Below are positions 8,338-16,118 of a DNA stretch of 59,861 nucleotides, one piece after another. Numbering within the stretch: position 1 is the first letter of the stretch; each line of letters starts with the position of its first letter. The stretch is taken from contig MWCL01000008.1 in assembly GCA_002070025.1 (NCBI GenBank), positions 1-59,861 on the forward strand, in the 5' to 3' direction. This DNA is from Spirochaetes bacterium ADurb.Bin215. GTDB taxonomy: Bacteria > Spirochaetota > Spirochaetia > Treponematales > Treponemataceae. A program made the translations under genes and the position numbers. Under the pieces are notes generated by a model. That model did not search any database, was not told the DNA's origin, and saw only the letters and a list, made by a program, of their open reading frames with translations.

Positions 8338-8441
8338 AATTCGCAAAAACCCGAATTTTGTTGACGGTTATGCATTCGTGTGGTATCGTTACGGTAACAT
8401 TTATCCAGTTTGGGTATGGCCTCGCTGCCGGATAGGCAGCT
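8338..8441 (+). promoter_or_regulatory. Promoter and leader of the tatD-like/dusB genes
   Basis: TTGACG (8361-8366), 17-bp spacer, TATCGT (8384-8389). An inverted repeat AATTCG-8 nt-CGAATT (8338-8357) sits just upstream of the -35. GTTAC-G-GTAAC (8388-8398) overlaps the -10 end and the start site. The leader contains a perfect 6-bp hairpin, GCTGCC-GGATA-GGCAGC (8425-8441), followed by only TTT, so it is not a convincing terminator. Confidence 0.5.
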
Positions 8442-8468
8442 TTACTACTCTCGTATCGGATGTCAGCC

Positions 8469-9242
8469 ATGCAGTTTTTTGATACTCACGCTCATATCGG
8501 GCTTATCTATGACGACCCTATTGAGCAGCTTCGTGTTGTACAGGAAGCAAAACAGGCAAACGTAACCCGCATCATAAGCATCTGCAACAGTTTGCATGAT
8601 TTTAACGTTGTCTACCCCACCCTCAAGTCCGCATCGTCGGTATACCACGCTGTTGGTGTATCCCCGTCGGAAGTGACCAATCCCGGAAAGGACTGGATTC
8701 ACACTATCGAGGAAAGTCTCAAGCTTCCCAATGTCGTCGCGCTCGGAGAAATCGGGCTCGACTACTTCCGGAAATTCGGCGACAAACGGTCCCAGATCGA
8801 ACTTTTTATTACCCAGCTTGAACTGGCGAACAAAGCGGACGTTCCGGTCATTATCCACAACCGGGACGCGGGCAAGGATGTTCTGGACATACTCGCGGAA
8901 CGGCTTCCTCCCGCAGGCGGCGTACTCCACTGCTACTCGGAAGACGCTGAATATGCCCGTATAGCGCTTGATTTGAACCTGTATTTCTCGTTTGCCGGCA
9001 ACCTGACGTACCGGAACGCGCGAAATTTGCATGAAACCGTTCTTACCCTGCCCATAGACCGTATTCTGATAGAATCCGAAAGCCCCTTCATGGTACCCGC
9101 GGAATATCGGGGAAAACGGAACATGCCGGCATACACGCCGTCTACCGTAAAATTCCTCGCCGAGATGCTCGAGATGGACCTTGAGGAACTGGCCGACCAG
9201 CTGTGGAAAAACAGCTGCGCCCTGTTCCGCCTTCCGGAATAA
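8469..9242 (+). CDS. TatD-family metal-dependent hydrolase
   Basis: A 257-residue TIM-barrel amidohydrolase of the TatD/YcfH type (3'-5' DNA exonuclease or D-aminoacyl hydrolase activities are known in the family). Metal-site motifs are DTHAHIG (H7, H9), GEIGLDY (E94), IIHNRD (H130) and LHCYS (H154). The usual catalytic Asp of E-T-D-S/A-P is replaced by Glu (E204 in ESESPF), which is unusual. The start at 8469 gives the canonical MQFFDTHAH beginning; an ATG at 8460 is also in frame. It is followed 6 bp later by dusB. Confidence 0.88.
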   Translation: MQFFDTHAHIGLIYDDPIEQLRVVQEAKQANVTRIISICNSLHDFNVVYPTLKSASSVYHAVGVSPSEVTNPGKDWIHTIEESLKLPNVVALGEIGLDYFRKFGDKRSQIELFITQLELANKADVPVIIHNRDAGKDVLDILAERLPPAGGVLHCYSEDAEYARIALDLNLYFSFAGNLTYRNARNLHETVLTLPIDRILIESESPFMVPAEYRGKRNMPAYTPSTVKFLAEMLEMDLEELADQLWKNSCALFRLPE

Positions 9243-9248
9243 CCGCCC

Positions 9249-10274
9249 ATGCCGCACACCGGACATACCGCAACGACACTATATCATCCGGTACGAATCG
9301 GACCGCTTGAACTGTCCGGCAACCTGTTTCTCGCACCGGTTGCCGGATACAGCGACCGGGCGTTCCGGTCGCTTTGTGTCTCCTGCGGCGCGAATTTCAC
9401 GTACACGGAAATGGTATCCTCCGAAGCCCTTACCCGGGACTCTGCGAAAACGCTTGATCTGATGCGCCGTGCCGACAATGAACGGGTTTTCGCGGTGCAG
9501 ATTTTCGGAGGCGACCCGCAACGCATGGCCACGGCGGCGCAAATCGCCGTGAAACAGGCACACGCGGACTGTATAGATATCAATGCCGGGTGTCCCGTCC
9601 CGAAAATCGTTAAAACCGGCGCCGGTTCATCCCTGACCAGGGACCCGGACCGGTTATATGCCGTAACAAACGCGGTCGTACAGGCCGTCGCGCCGATTCC
9701 GGTCACGGTAAAGATACGATCCGGCTGGGATGAAAAACACCTCACCTGGGACGAAGCCGCGCGTGCGGCCCTTTCCGCGGGAGCCGCCGCGATTACCCTG
9801 CATCCCCGCACAAAAATGCAGGGGTATGAAGGCAAGGCCCGCATCGAACTGGTCAGGGAGCTGGTTCTTCTTGCCAGGGCTGAATTTCCCGCGATTCCCG
9901 TTTTTGCGTCCGGAGATCTGTTCAGCCCGGAAGACGCGAAGAGAACCCTCGAAACGACCGGATGCGACGGAATCATGTTTGCGCGCGGGGCAATGGGAAA
10001 TCCGTTCATTTTCACCCAGAGCAAGGAATACCTCACAACAGGAACATTCGCGGAAATTCCGCCGGACAAGCGCATGCAGGCCGGATGGAAAGAGCTTGCA
10101 GATCTTGTACGGGATTCAGGCGAAAAACCGGCCTGCCGCATCATGCGGAAACGTTTCAGCGCGTACTCGAAGGGCATTCAGGGCGGTGCTGCCCTTCGCG
10201 CGGCTTTGGTACGGGCTGAAACCGTTGAGGACTACCGAATCATTCTTGAACAAGCCGGAATCAATCCGGTGTGA
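9249..10274 (+). CDS. dusB: tRNA-dihydrouridine synthase (DusB-type)
   Basis: A 341-residue FMN-dependent enzyme that reduces uridine to dihydrouridine in the tRNA D-loop. TIM-barrel motifs are in order: FLAPVAGYSDRAFR near the start, EMVSSEAL, VQIFGG, and the catalytic Cys C115 in INAGCPVPK. VKIRSGW, ITLHPRT and FARGAMGNP (FMN phosphate binding) follow, with the helical tRNA-binding domain after residue 245. Length is typical. It is co-directional with the TatD-like gene and probably co-transcribed with it. Confidence 0.93.
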   Translation: MPHTGHTATTLYHPVRIGPLELSGNLFLAPVAGYSDRAFRSLCVSCGANFTYTEMVSSEALTRDSAKTLDLMRRADNERVFAVQIFGGDPQRMATAAQIAVKQAHADCIDINAGCPVPKIVKTGAGSSLTRDPDRLYAVTNAVVQAVAPIPVTVKIRSGWDEKHLTWDEAARAALSAGAAAITLHPRTKMQGYEGKARIELVRELVLLARAEFPAIPVFASGDLFSPEDAKRTLETTGCDGIMFARGAMGNPFIFTQSKEYLTTGTFAEIPPDKRMQAGWKELADLVRDSGEKPACRIMRKRFSAYSKGIQGGAALRAALVRAETVEDYRIILEQAGINPV

Positions 10275-10287
10275 CAACGGCTTTTAC

Positions 10288-10321
10288 TTGCCAAAACCCC
10301 GGCACCCCTCTACAATGAATC
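10288..10321 (+). promoter_or_regulatory. Promoter for a leaderless transcript of the 10322 gene
   Basis: TTGCCA (10288-10293), exactly 17-bp spacer, TACAAT (10311-10316). Only 5 nt separate the -10 from the ATG at 10322, and no Shine-Dalgarno is present. Transcription would begin at or next to the A of the ATG. Confidence 0.6.
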
Positions 10322-11959
10322 ATGGCCTTTCTGAGCAGAATCCTTGAGATGCTCCAGGGATTCCTTGAATCCATTTTTGCCTCCTCATCTCCCGAATACA
10401 AGAAAAAACGTCAGCTGCGTGCCATGAATCAGGAGCTCCGGCAAATGGAGCCCCCCATCTATCAGAATACCGGCATTCTGCTCCCGGCGTTCGCAACCGC
10501 ACTTTTCCAGATCTACCAGTTTCTTGAACCGGTCAGAACGCTTTTTTCCGAAACGATTGCATCAACCGACAGCAGGACCGCACAGCACTACCGCGAGTAT
10601 CTCATTGAACTGGCCATGACGGCAGAACAGCAAAAAATGAGAGAATCCTTCTCGTTTACCGTACGCGCGGAGGCGCTGGTCGCCGGAACACAAACACCTG
10701 AACACACGATCGAAGAACAGGCGCGGAAATTTTCCCAATTCATGAAATCGCTGGACGTTCCCGCACTGGTTCAGGCAGGAGTCCTCCTTCAAAAACTGGA
10801 CTGCCTCCATGACTTTTGTTCATTCGATTTCAACAATTTTCTTGCACTTTTCGATCCCGCGTTCAAAACGCATTCCGGCCTGGAAACATCGGTTGAATCT
10901 CCCAGCTTCAAGGCGGTGGAGGTTGTGGAAACCGTTCCCCTGCTTCTTGATTTCTACTATGTTCTTTCAGCACTCGATCTTTCCTCTCCGGTGACCGATA
11001 TTGTCTCGATACTGGAAGCAAAACATACCGGCCAACAGCTTGGAGAGGAAATACGCGGTAAAACCGGGAGAATTTTTCAGGCCGTCATCTGGCTGGTTAC
11101 CCGACAGCTGAGCAGGGAAAATCTCCTTGCAATCATCCGGATTACCAAGGAAGATCCGGACTATGAGCCCGAGCAGTCAAAACCGGCAAACAACTATATT
11201 GCCTCGTACAAGGAACGACTGACCGAACGATTTCACAACGATTCAAAGAAGCTGCTCAAGCAAAAGCAGGAAAACGAGATGGAATCGCTTATTCATGATA
11301 CTTTCGGCTCGCTCCAGCTTGAAGCAATCAATGGATACAATGAAACAACCAACACGCTTCTCCAGGAATTCACCGTTTTATCGTTAGAATGGATAAAACC
11401 GCTCCAACTCATCAAAACCTTTTCCCGTCATTATTTTGATGCCCATTTCAAGGTGCTTCTCAAATCGGTAATTGTAGAAGGATATTTCACCAACAGATCC
11501 ATGCAAAGCGCCCTTTCCTCAGCGTATTATTACTGTGAATCGATTCCGGCAAAATTCGCGGAATTCGAACAGCTCTTTGAAGACAAGGAACCTTGCAGCC
11601 TGAAAGTTGTTACCGGCTATATTACCGAGCTCGAAAAAGGAATGGATTTCGAAAAACCTCTCCGTAAAATGGTGGAAAACATGAATAATCATGCCAGATC
11701 GCTTGTCCAGGACTCGGTAAACAATTTTGCGGATGTTTTCAATTTCGCAACACTGCTGCTGGAAGACAACAAACGGTCTGTTCCGGAAACGGTGACCAAT
11801 ATCAGGACGCTTTCCGGATCGTCAAAAAACATCGATTCCTTCCGCGCTCTTGAGCAAGAAATTGGAGTTTTTCGCAATTTTCTTGAAATAATGAAGAAAT
11901 ATGCTATAGTGGGTACGTTATCTGGTTCTGCCAGCGTTACTGCTGAAACGGAGATTTGA
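10322..11959 (+). CDS. Spirochaetal protein of unknown function (DUF5312-like)
   Basis: A 545-residue, mostly helical cytoplasmic protein with no signal peptide, membrane segment or catalytic motif that I can recognise. The sequence style (opening MAFLSRILEMLQGFLESIF, long charged helices, a C-terminal ARSLVQDSVNNFADVFNF stretch) recalls large proteins annotated as DUF5312 in Treponema; that assignment is from memory and tentative. It is followed 7 bp later by the diguanylate cyclase. A promoter for that gene lies inside its last 80 bp. Confidence 0.6.
   Translation: MAFLSRILEMLQGFLESIFASSSPEYKKKRQLRAMNQELRQMEPPIYQNTGILLPAFATALFQIYQFLEPVRTLFSETIASTDSRTAQHYREYLIELAMTAEQQKMRESFSFTVRAEALVAGTQTPEHTIEEQARKFSQFMKSLDVPALVQAGVLLQKLDCLHDFCSFDFNNFLALFDPAFKTHSGLETSVESPSFKAVEVVETVPLLLDFYYVLSALDLSSPVTDIVSILEAKHTGQQLGEEIRGKTGRIFQAVIWLVTRQLSRENLLAIIRITKEDPDYEPEQSKPANNYIASYKERLTERFHNDSKKLLKQKQENEMESLIHDTFGSLQLEAINGYNETTNTLLQEFTVLSLEWIKPLQLIKTFSRHYFDAHFKVLLKSVIVEGYFTNRSMQSALSSAYYYCESIPAKFAEFEQLFEDKEPCSLKVVTGYITELEKGMDFEKPLRKMVENMNNHARSLVQDSVNNFADVFNFATLLLEDNKRSVPETVTNIRTLSGSSKNIDSFRALEQEIGVFRNFLEIMKKYAIVGTLSGSASVTAETEI
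11883..11910 (+). promoter_or_regulatory. Internal promoter for the diguanylate cyclase gene
   Basis: TTGAAA (11883-11888), 16-bp spacer, TATAGT (11905-11910) preceded by TGC, an extended -10. It lies within the 3' end of the upstream coding sequence, about 57 bp before the cyclase ATG, so the cyclase could be expressed independently. Confidence 0.45.
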
Positions 11960-11966
11960 TACTATA

Positions 11967-13013
11967 ATGGCAAAGGCAAAGAAAAACAGCGCTGCGGAAG
12001 CCTCGTTGGAAAAACAGATCTACGATTTGCGTCAGCTGCTTGAAATCTCGAAAAGCCTGAATTCGGTTATCGATTTTACATCCCTGATAGACGCTCTGTT
12101 GTATACCTGCATGGGGCAAATGAAAACCCTCGGCGTAGCGATTTTTACCAAGAAAAACTTTGACGCGACCTGTTTCCAGTTGAACCGGAACTATTATGGT
12201 TTCGAACTCGACAATGATAATGACTACTCGATACCCGAAGATCACCCGCTCATCAAGAAAATGGCCGAGCTGAATACCAGCATGACCATTGCGGATATCA
12301 AAAAGGCAAAGATTTCGATTGATGAACCAATCAAGGGTCTCATCTCTCTTGAACCGTCTCTCGTTGTTCCCCTCAAGTCGAGAAATCATGTAAACGGACT
12401 GCTCGTTCTCGGGGAACAGATTACCACCGAACCCTACTCCGACTATGACAAGGAACACATCCTCAACATAGCCTCCCTCGCCGCAATCGCCATCAGCAAT
12501 GCCGCGCTCATCGAAATGACCACTACGGACATGATGACCCATCTCAAGATGAAGCACTATTTTTATACAGTCCTTCTTGAGAAACTTGAGCTCAGCGAAT
12601 CCCAGAAAATACCCCTGTCCGTCCTCATGCTTGATATTGACTACTTCAAACGCTTTAATGATACCTACGGCCATGCCTGCGGCGACGTCGTACTCCAGAT
12701 GGTCGCGTCCGTAATTCAGCAAAACACCCGTAACCAGGACATGGCCGCCCGGTACGGCGGGGAAGAATTTGTCGTCATGCTGTGCGACACTCCCGATACC
12801 GCCGCGGTCAAGATCGCTGAACGCATCCGGAGTTCCATAGAAAACCTGGACATCCTGTACGAAGGACAGCACCTGAGCCTGACCATCTCGATCGGCGCCG
12901 CGGAATATCATCCTGAAACGGACACGTCGGCGAAACATCTCGTTGAACGTGCCGACAAGGCGCTGTACGAGTCCAAACAGACCGGAAGAAACCGGGTTAC
13001 CCTTGCAAAATAA
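11967..13013 (+). CDS. GAF-like domain diguanylate cyclase (GGDEF)
   Basis: A 348-residue soluble protein. An N-terminal helix (10-35) leads into a GAF-like sensory domain (about 35-185), then a GGDEF domain (about 190-348). The active-site loop is GGEEF (264-268) and the metal/substrate Asp region LMLDIDYFK is intact, so cyclic-di-GMP synthesis is likely. The inhibitory I-site RxxD is present as RNQD (255-258), exactly five residues before the loop, implying product feedback. A PilZ-like possible receptor is encoded about 6 kb away. The GAF ligand is unknown. Confidence 0.92.
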   Translation: MAKAKKNSAAEASLEKQIYDLRQLLEISKSLNSVIDFTSLIDALLYTCMGQMKTLGVAIFTKKNFDATCFQLNRNYYGFELDNDNDYSIPEDHPLIKKMAELNTSMTIADIKKAKISIDEPIKGLISLEPSLVVPLKSRNHVNGLLVLGEQITTEPYSDYDKEHILNIASLAAIAISNAALIEMTTTDMMTHLKMKHYFYTVLLEKLELSESQKIPLSVLMLDIDYFKRFNDTYGHACGDVVLQMVASVIQQNTRNQDMAARYGGEEFVVMLCDTPDTAAVKIAERIRSSIENLDILYEGQHLSLTISIGAAEYHPETDTSAKHLVERADKALYESKQTGRNRVTLAK

Positions 13014-13070
13014 CCGCTCTGCCACATTTACTGCTTGCCGAAAGGCGCTATCAGCTGGTAAGTTTCTGAT

Positions 13071-13715
13071 ATGTCGTTATTAACCGCCGCAAGAAAACCG
13101 TTCCGGTATGAATTTCATAATACCGCACTCGTGCTTATCGGACTGAATGTGCTCGTCTATCTCCTGACCAGCACCTCTCCCGATCTTGTCCGTCTCCTTT
13201 CCATGAATCCCCTCTACGTAACCCGGGGCGGTTATTTCTGGCAGGTCTTTACCTATCAGTTTGTCCATGGCGGAATTGGACATCTTCTGTCCAATATGAT
13301 CGGTTTGCTTTTTTTCGGAATAACGGTGGAACGCAAGATCGGCTCAAAGGAATTCCTTCTGCTCTACCTGCTCTCCGGAACCCTGTGCGGCATACTGTCC
13401 CTGTTCGTGTACCTCGCCATGGGGGTGACCTATGTATTCCTCATGGGTGCTTCGGGCGCGGTATTTGCCATCCTGCTTGCCTATGCCGTCCTCTATCCCC
13501 GCTCGGTTATCTACCTTTGGGCCATTGTACCCATTCCCGCGCCTGTCCTCGTTATCGGATATGCGGTCATGGAAACCCTGCACCTCATTGGGGGCGTCAA
13601 TACCGGAGTTGCACACGCAACACATCTGATCGGATTCGCGGTAGCCTGGCTCTATTTCCTTATCCGTTTCGGGATCAACCCGCTGAATGCCTGGTTCGGA
13701 GGACGGAGATACTAA
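13071..13715 (+). CDS. Rhomboid-family intramembrane serine protease
   Basis: A 214-residue membrane protein with about six transmembrane segments. The catalytic serine is S128 in GASGA and the partner His is H186 in HATHLIGF; HGGIGHLLSNM forms the loop with the conserved His and Asn. It cleaves substrates within the membrane plane. The next gene's start codon is 4 bp beyond its stop. No clear Shine-Dalgarno precedes the ATG at 13071. Confidence 0.9.
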   Translation: MSLLTAARKPFRYEFHNTALVLIGLNVLVYLLTSTSPDLVRLLSMNPLYVTRGGYFWQVFTYQFVHGGIGHLLSNMIGLLFFGITVERKIGSKEFLLLYLLSGTLCGILSLFVYLAMGVTYVFLMGASGAVFAILLAYAVLYPRSVIYLWAIVPIPAPVLVIGYAVMETLHLIGGVNTGVAHATHLIGFAVAWLYFLIRFGINPLNAWFGGRRY

Positions 13716-13719
13716 CGGC

Positions 13720-14379
13720 ATGAAAACGGTTGCCGCGGCACTTTTCCTGTTTATTTGCGCAACGCTGACTCCGGAAAGCCCGCGTGTACTCCGTGCGCCC
13801 GTATGGATTTATCTTGAGCCGGTCCCCGGCTCCTTCTCCGAATCCGCGCCACAAAAAAATCCGCCTGTTGAAGAACTCCGTGAAACGGCCCGGTACATCC
13901 TCTCCGGAATGGCCGGCGGCTGGAATTTCTCCTATGTTCCATCCGACCGCCGGCGGAATGTATCGGAAGAATTCACCCTCGTGCCCATTCTGCCGGTACA
14001 GTCGGATGATCCGCGCTTTTCGATGGACTCGCTCACACCCGAATACCCCCGGCTTACCTGCTGGGCACAGTTCACTGTGGATGATGCCGTTGCGCGGCGG
14101 CTGAACTACTGGGAATCAATCCGCTTTGTTCCGGGAAAAGGCCGCGGAACCGGAGAGAGGACAAGGGAAAGCGCCGGCATACAGGACGCCTACAAAAATG
14201 CAGTTCTGAACGCGGTGCGAACAATCGCGCGCGGTCTGGAAAAGAATAAACCGAAAGAAATTACCGGTGAAGTTCTGCTCCGGGAGGGCCCGCGGCTTTT
14301 CGCCGACGAAGGACGCTTTGTTGCGGAAGTCCGTGTTTTGGTGAATATCCGGGAAGTGGTTCCCTACACCCTGTATTAG
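13720..14379 (+). CDS. Secreted protein of unknown function
   Basis: A 219-residue protein with a signal peptide (MKTVAAALFLFICATL). No known domain was recognised. The mature part is soluble, with a Gly/Arg/Glu-rich patch (GKGRGTGERTRE) and a C-terminal beta-type segment (GRFVAEVRVLVNIREV). The ATG at 13720 was chosen because it starts the signal peptide and has GGAG upstream; a longer in-frame start at 13687 overlaps the rhomboid gene. Its stop codon overlaps that of the convergent sensor kinase. Confidence 0.65.
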   Translation: MKTVAAALFLFICATLTPESPRVLRAPVWIYLEPVPGSFSESAPQKNPPVEELRETARYILSGMAGGWNFSYVPSDRRRNVSEEFTLVPILPVQSDDPRFSMDSLTPEYPRLTCWAQFTVDDAVARRLNYWESIRFVPGKGRGTGERTRESAGIQDAYKNAVLNAVRTIARGLEKNKPKEITGEVLLREGPRLFADEGRFVAEVRVLVNIREVVPYTLY

Positions 14380-16058
14380 GCAGTCGGAAACTGTATGGTT
14401 GCCCGGGTCCCCGAGGAACCGCTTTCTACGTTCATGGTTCCCCCGAGTTGATCTACAAGGGCATGCATCATTTCAAAACCGAATGAATCATTCTCCGACG
14501 AATTCCAGTCAAAACCCCCGCCGTTATCGCTCACGGTCATGAGTATTGATCCATCGTTCTTCCGCTCAAAGAAAATGCCGACCGATCCCTCTGTACGGTC
14601 CGGAAAGGCATGCATGAGGCTGTTGGATACCAGTTCATTTATAATCAGCGCAAGCGGGAGCGCTTTGTCCAGCGTTAACGCAATATCTACACCGCACACA
14701 TCACAAAGGATGGTTTTCCCGACGTCGGCATACAGGGCAACGAGATATTCGCACAGTCCTTTGCAATACCGGTGCAGATAGACTTCCTGAACATCCGAAT
14801 AGCGGTAAATGGTTTCATACACCATGGCAAGCGCCATGACCCGCGAATGAGTTGTCAGAAGGGAAATGCGCGCGCTGTCATTTTCGGTGTGGTCAAGCTG
14901 CAGGGATATCATGCTGGACAGAAGCTGCAGGTTGTCCGAAACCCGTTTTTGCAACTCGGTAAGCAGGCGCTCCTTTTCCCGAAGCGCCTGATCATTGGCC
15001 GCGCTCCGTTCTTCAAGCGTCTCGGCCATGGTATTGAACGACTCCACCAGTTCGGTGATCTCGTCGCGGGCCGTGTTAATGCCCGAACGCACACTCAAGT
15101 TTCCCATGGCGAGAGATCGTGTGTACTCGGTAAGTTTTTCCACCCGCCCTACAAAGAGACGGCGTGCCATGAGGAGGGAAATTACGGAAGCGCCGGCGCA
15201 GGACAACAGCATGACGACGAGCAGGATTACCACCGGAGCATACGACTGATACAAAACGTCGTCGTATGAAGCCCGAACGGCCACATAGACCGGCACACCG
15301 CTCCGGGAATAACTCGAAATGCTTGCAAGCCAGGATTCGCTGTCAATCTCAACAATTTCGGAAAAAGCCGGGCCTTCCTTCGCCCGGGCATACAGGTTCT
15401 CGCACACCGGTTCCCCAGGGGGCATTTCCTCGTCATCCCCTGCATAAAAAAGACGCTTGCCGTCCACGTCAAATACTTCAAGAATCAGGCCCGGCGGCAA
15501 CCCGGCCAGGGACATTTCGTCCAGATAGCTGTCGAGGGCATAGGTAGCAATGAGATACAAGGTATCCCCTGCACGGTCTTGTACTGGCAAGGTAAAGGTA
15601 ACCGACGGAATCCCGGTTGAGCGGCTTACAATAAAGTGCCCGATGGTGAAGGCCCGGGAGTTCATTGCCCGCTGGAGATAGGGGCGGTCGGTAAGCGAAT
15701 ATCCGGTTTCGTGGACACCGGATGCCACAACAACAGCGTCCTCATTCGCGGCAAGGAGCACGGAATACCCCGGGTACTGTTTCATGAGATCGGCAAGATA
15801 TACCGTAAGATACTCATAATCCTTGTTTTGCACGGACCGGGTCTGGGAAATGGCAAGCAACATTTCTTCCGCGTTCCGGGCTATATGCCGTTGTTCGTTT
15901 ACATACCCGCTGCATACCGTGTTTATCTGGGTTTTATTCCGGGTCAGATAGAGGTTCTTGAACGAAAACGCGGAATACAGGGAAACAATAACCGTGGGGA
16001 TTACGGCAACCAGGACGATAAAAAAGATCTTTGTCCGAATATGTACTTTCCTGGTCAC
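14376..16058 (-). CDS. Cache-HAMP sensor kinase-like protein with a degenerate phospho-acceptor site
   Basis: A 560-residue membrane protein: TM1 (about 10-30), an extracytoplasmic Cache-type ligand domain (about 32-270), TM2 (about 272-295), HAMP (about 296-350) and a HisKA_2/HWE-type kinase core. The family H-box (E-x-H-H-R-V-K-N-N) reads ELQKRVSDN, with Q370 and K371 where the histidines belong. The ATPase part looks intact: NELVSNSLMHAF (N box), SDNGGGF (G1) and a GTRATI end. It may therefore bind ATP without normal autophosphorylation. No response regulator is adjacent. The start is GTG 16058, with a possible TACAGT -10 only 5-6 nt upstream. Confidence 0.85.
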   Translation of the reverse strand: MTRKVHIRTKIFFIVLVAVIPTVIVSLYSAFSFKNLYLTRNKTQINTVCSGYVNEQRHIARNAEEMLLAISQTRSVQNKDYEYLTVYLADLMKQYPGYSVLLAANEDAVVVASGVHETGYSLTDRPYLQRAMNSRAFTIGHFIVSRSTGIPSVTFTLPVQDRAGDTLYLIATYALDSYLDEMSLAGLPPGLILEVFDVDGKRLFYAGDDEEMPPGEPVCENLYARAKEGPAFSEIVEIDSESWLASISSYSRSGVPVYVAVRASYDDVLYQSYAPVVILLVVMLLSCAGASVISLLMARRLFVGRVEKLTEYTRSLAMGNLSVRSGINTARDEITELVESFNTMAETLEERSAANDQALREKERLLTELQKRVSDNLQLLSSMISLQLDHTENDSARISLLTTHSRVMALAMVYETIYRYSDVQEVYLHRYCKGLCEYLVALYADVGKTILCDVCGVDIALTLDKALPLALIINELVSNSLMHAFPDRTEGSVGIFFERKNDGSILMTVSDNGGGFDWNSSENDSFGFEMMHALVDQLGGTMNVESGSSGTRATIQFPTA

Positions 16059-16060
16059 CC

Positions 16061-16090
16061 TTTACTGTACTCCAAAGAAAATGATATAAA
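16061..16090 (+). promoter_or_regulatory. Promoter of pheST
   Basis: TTTACT (16061-16066), 18-bp spacer, TATAAA (16085-16090), followed by a short leader with AGGAG before the pheS ATG. No T-box-like structure was seen. Confidence 0.55.
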
Positions 16091-16118
16091 TGTATCCACA
16101 TTGTAACAGGAGAAAGTA

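Noticed and set aside
8425-8441. Hairpin GCTGCC-GGATA-GGCAGC in the leader of the TatD-like gene, considered as an attenuator
   Set aside because: Only a short stem followed by TTTAC, with no competing structure or leader peptide visible.
9284-10177. 297-codon open frame antisense to dusB
   Set aside because: DusB motifs are complete on the plus strand and the antisense frame has no family features.
11937-13025. 362-codon open frame antisense to the diguanylate cyclase
   Set aside because: The sense frame has clear GAF and GGDEF motifs; the antisense frame has no recognisable domain, start signal or Shine-Dalgarno.
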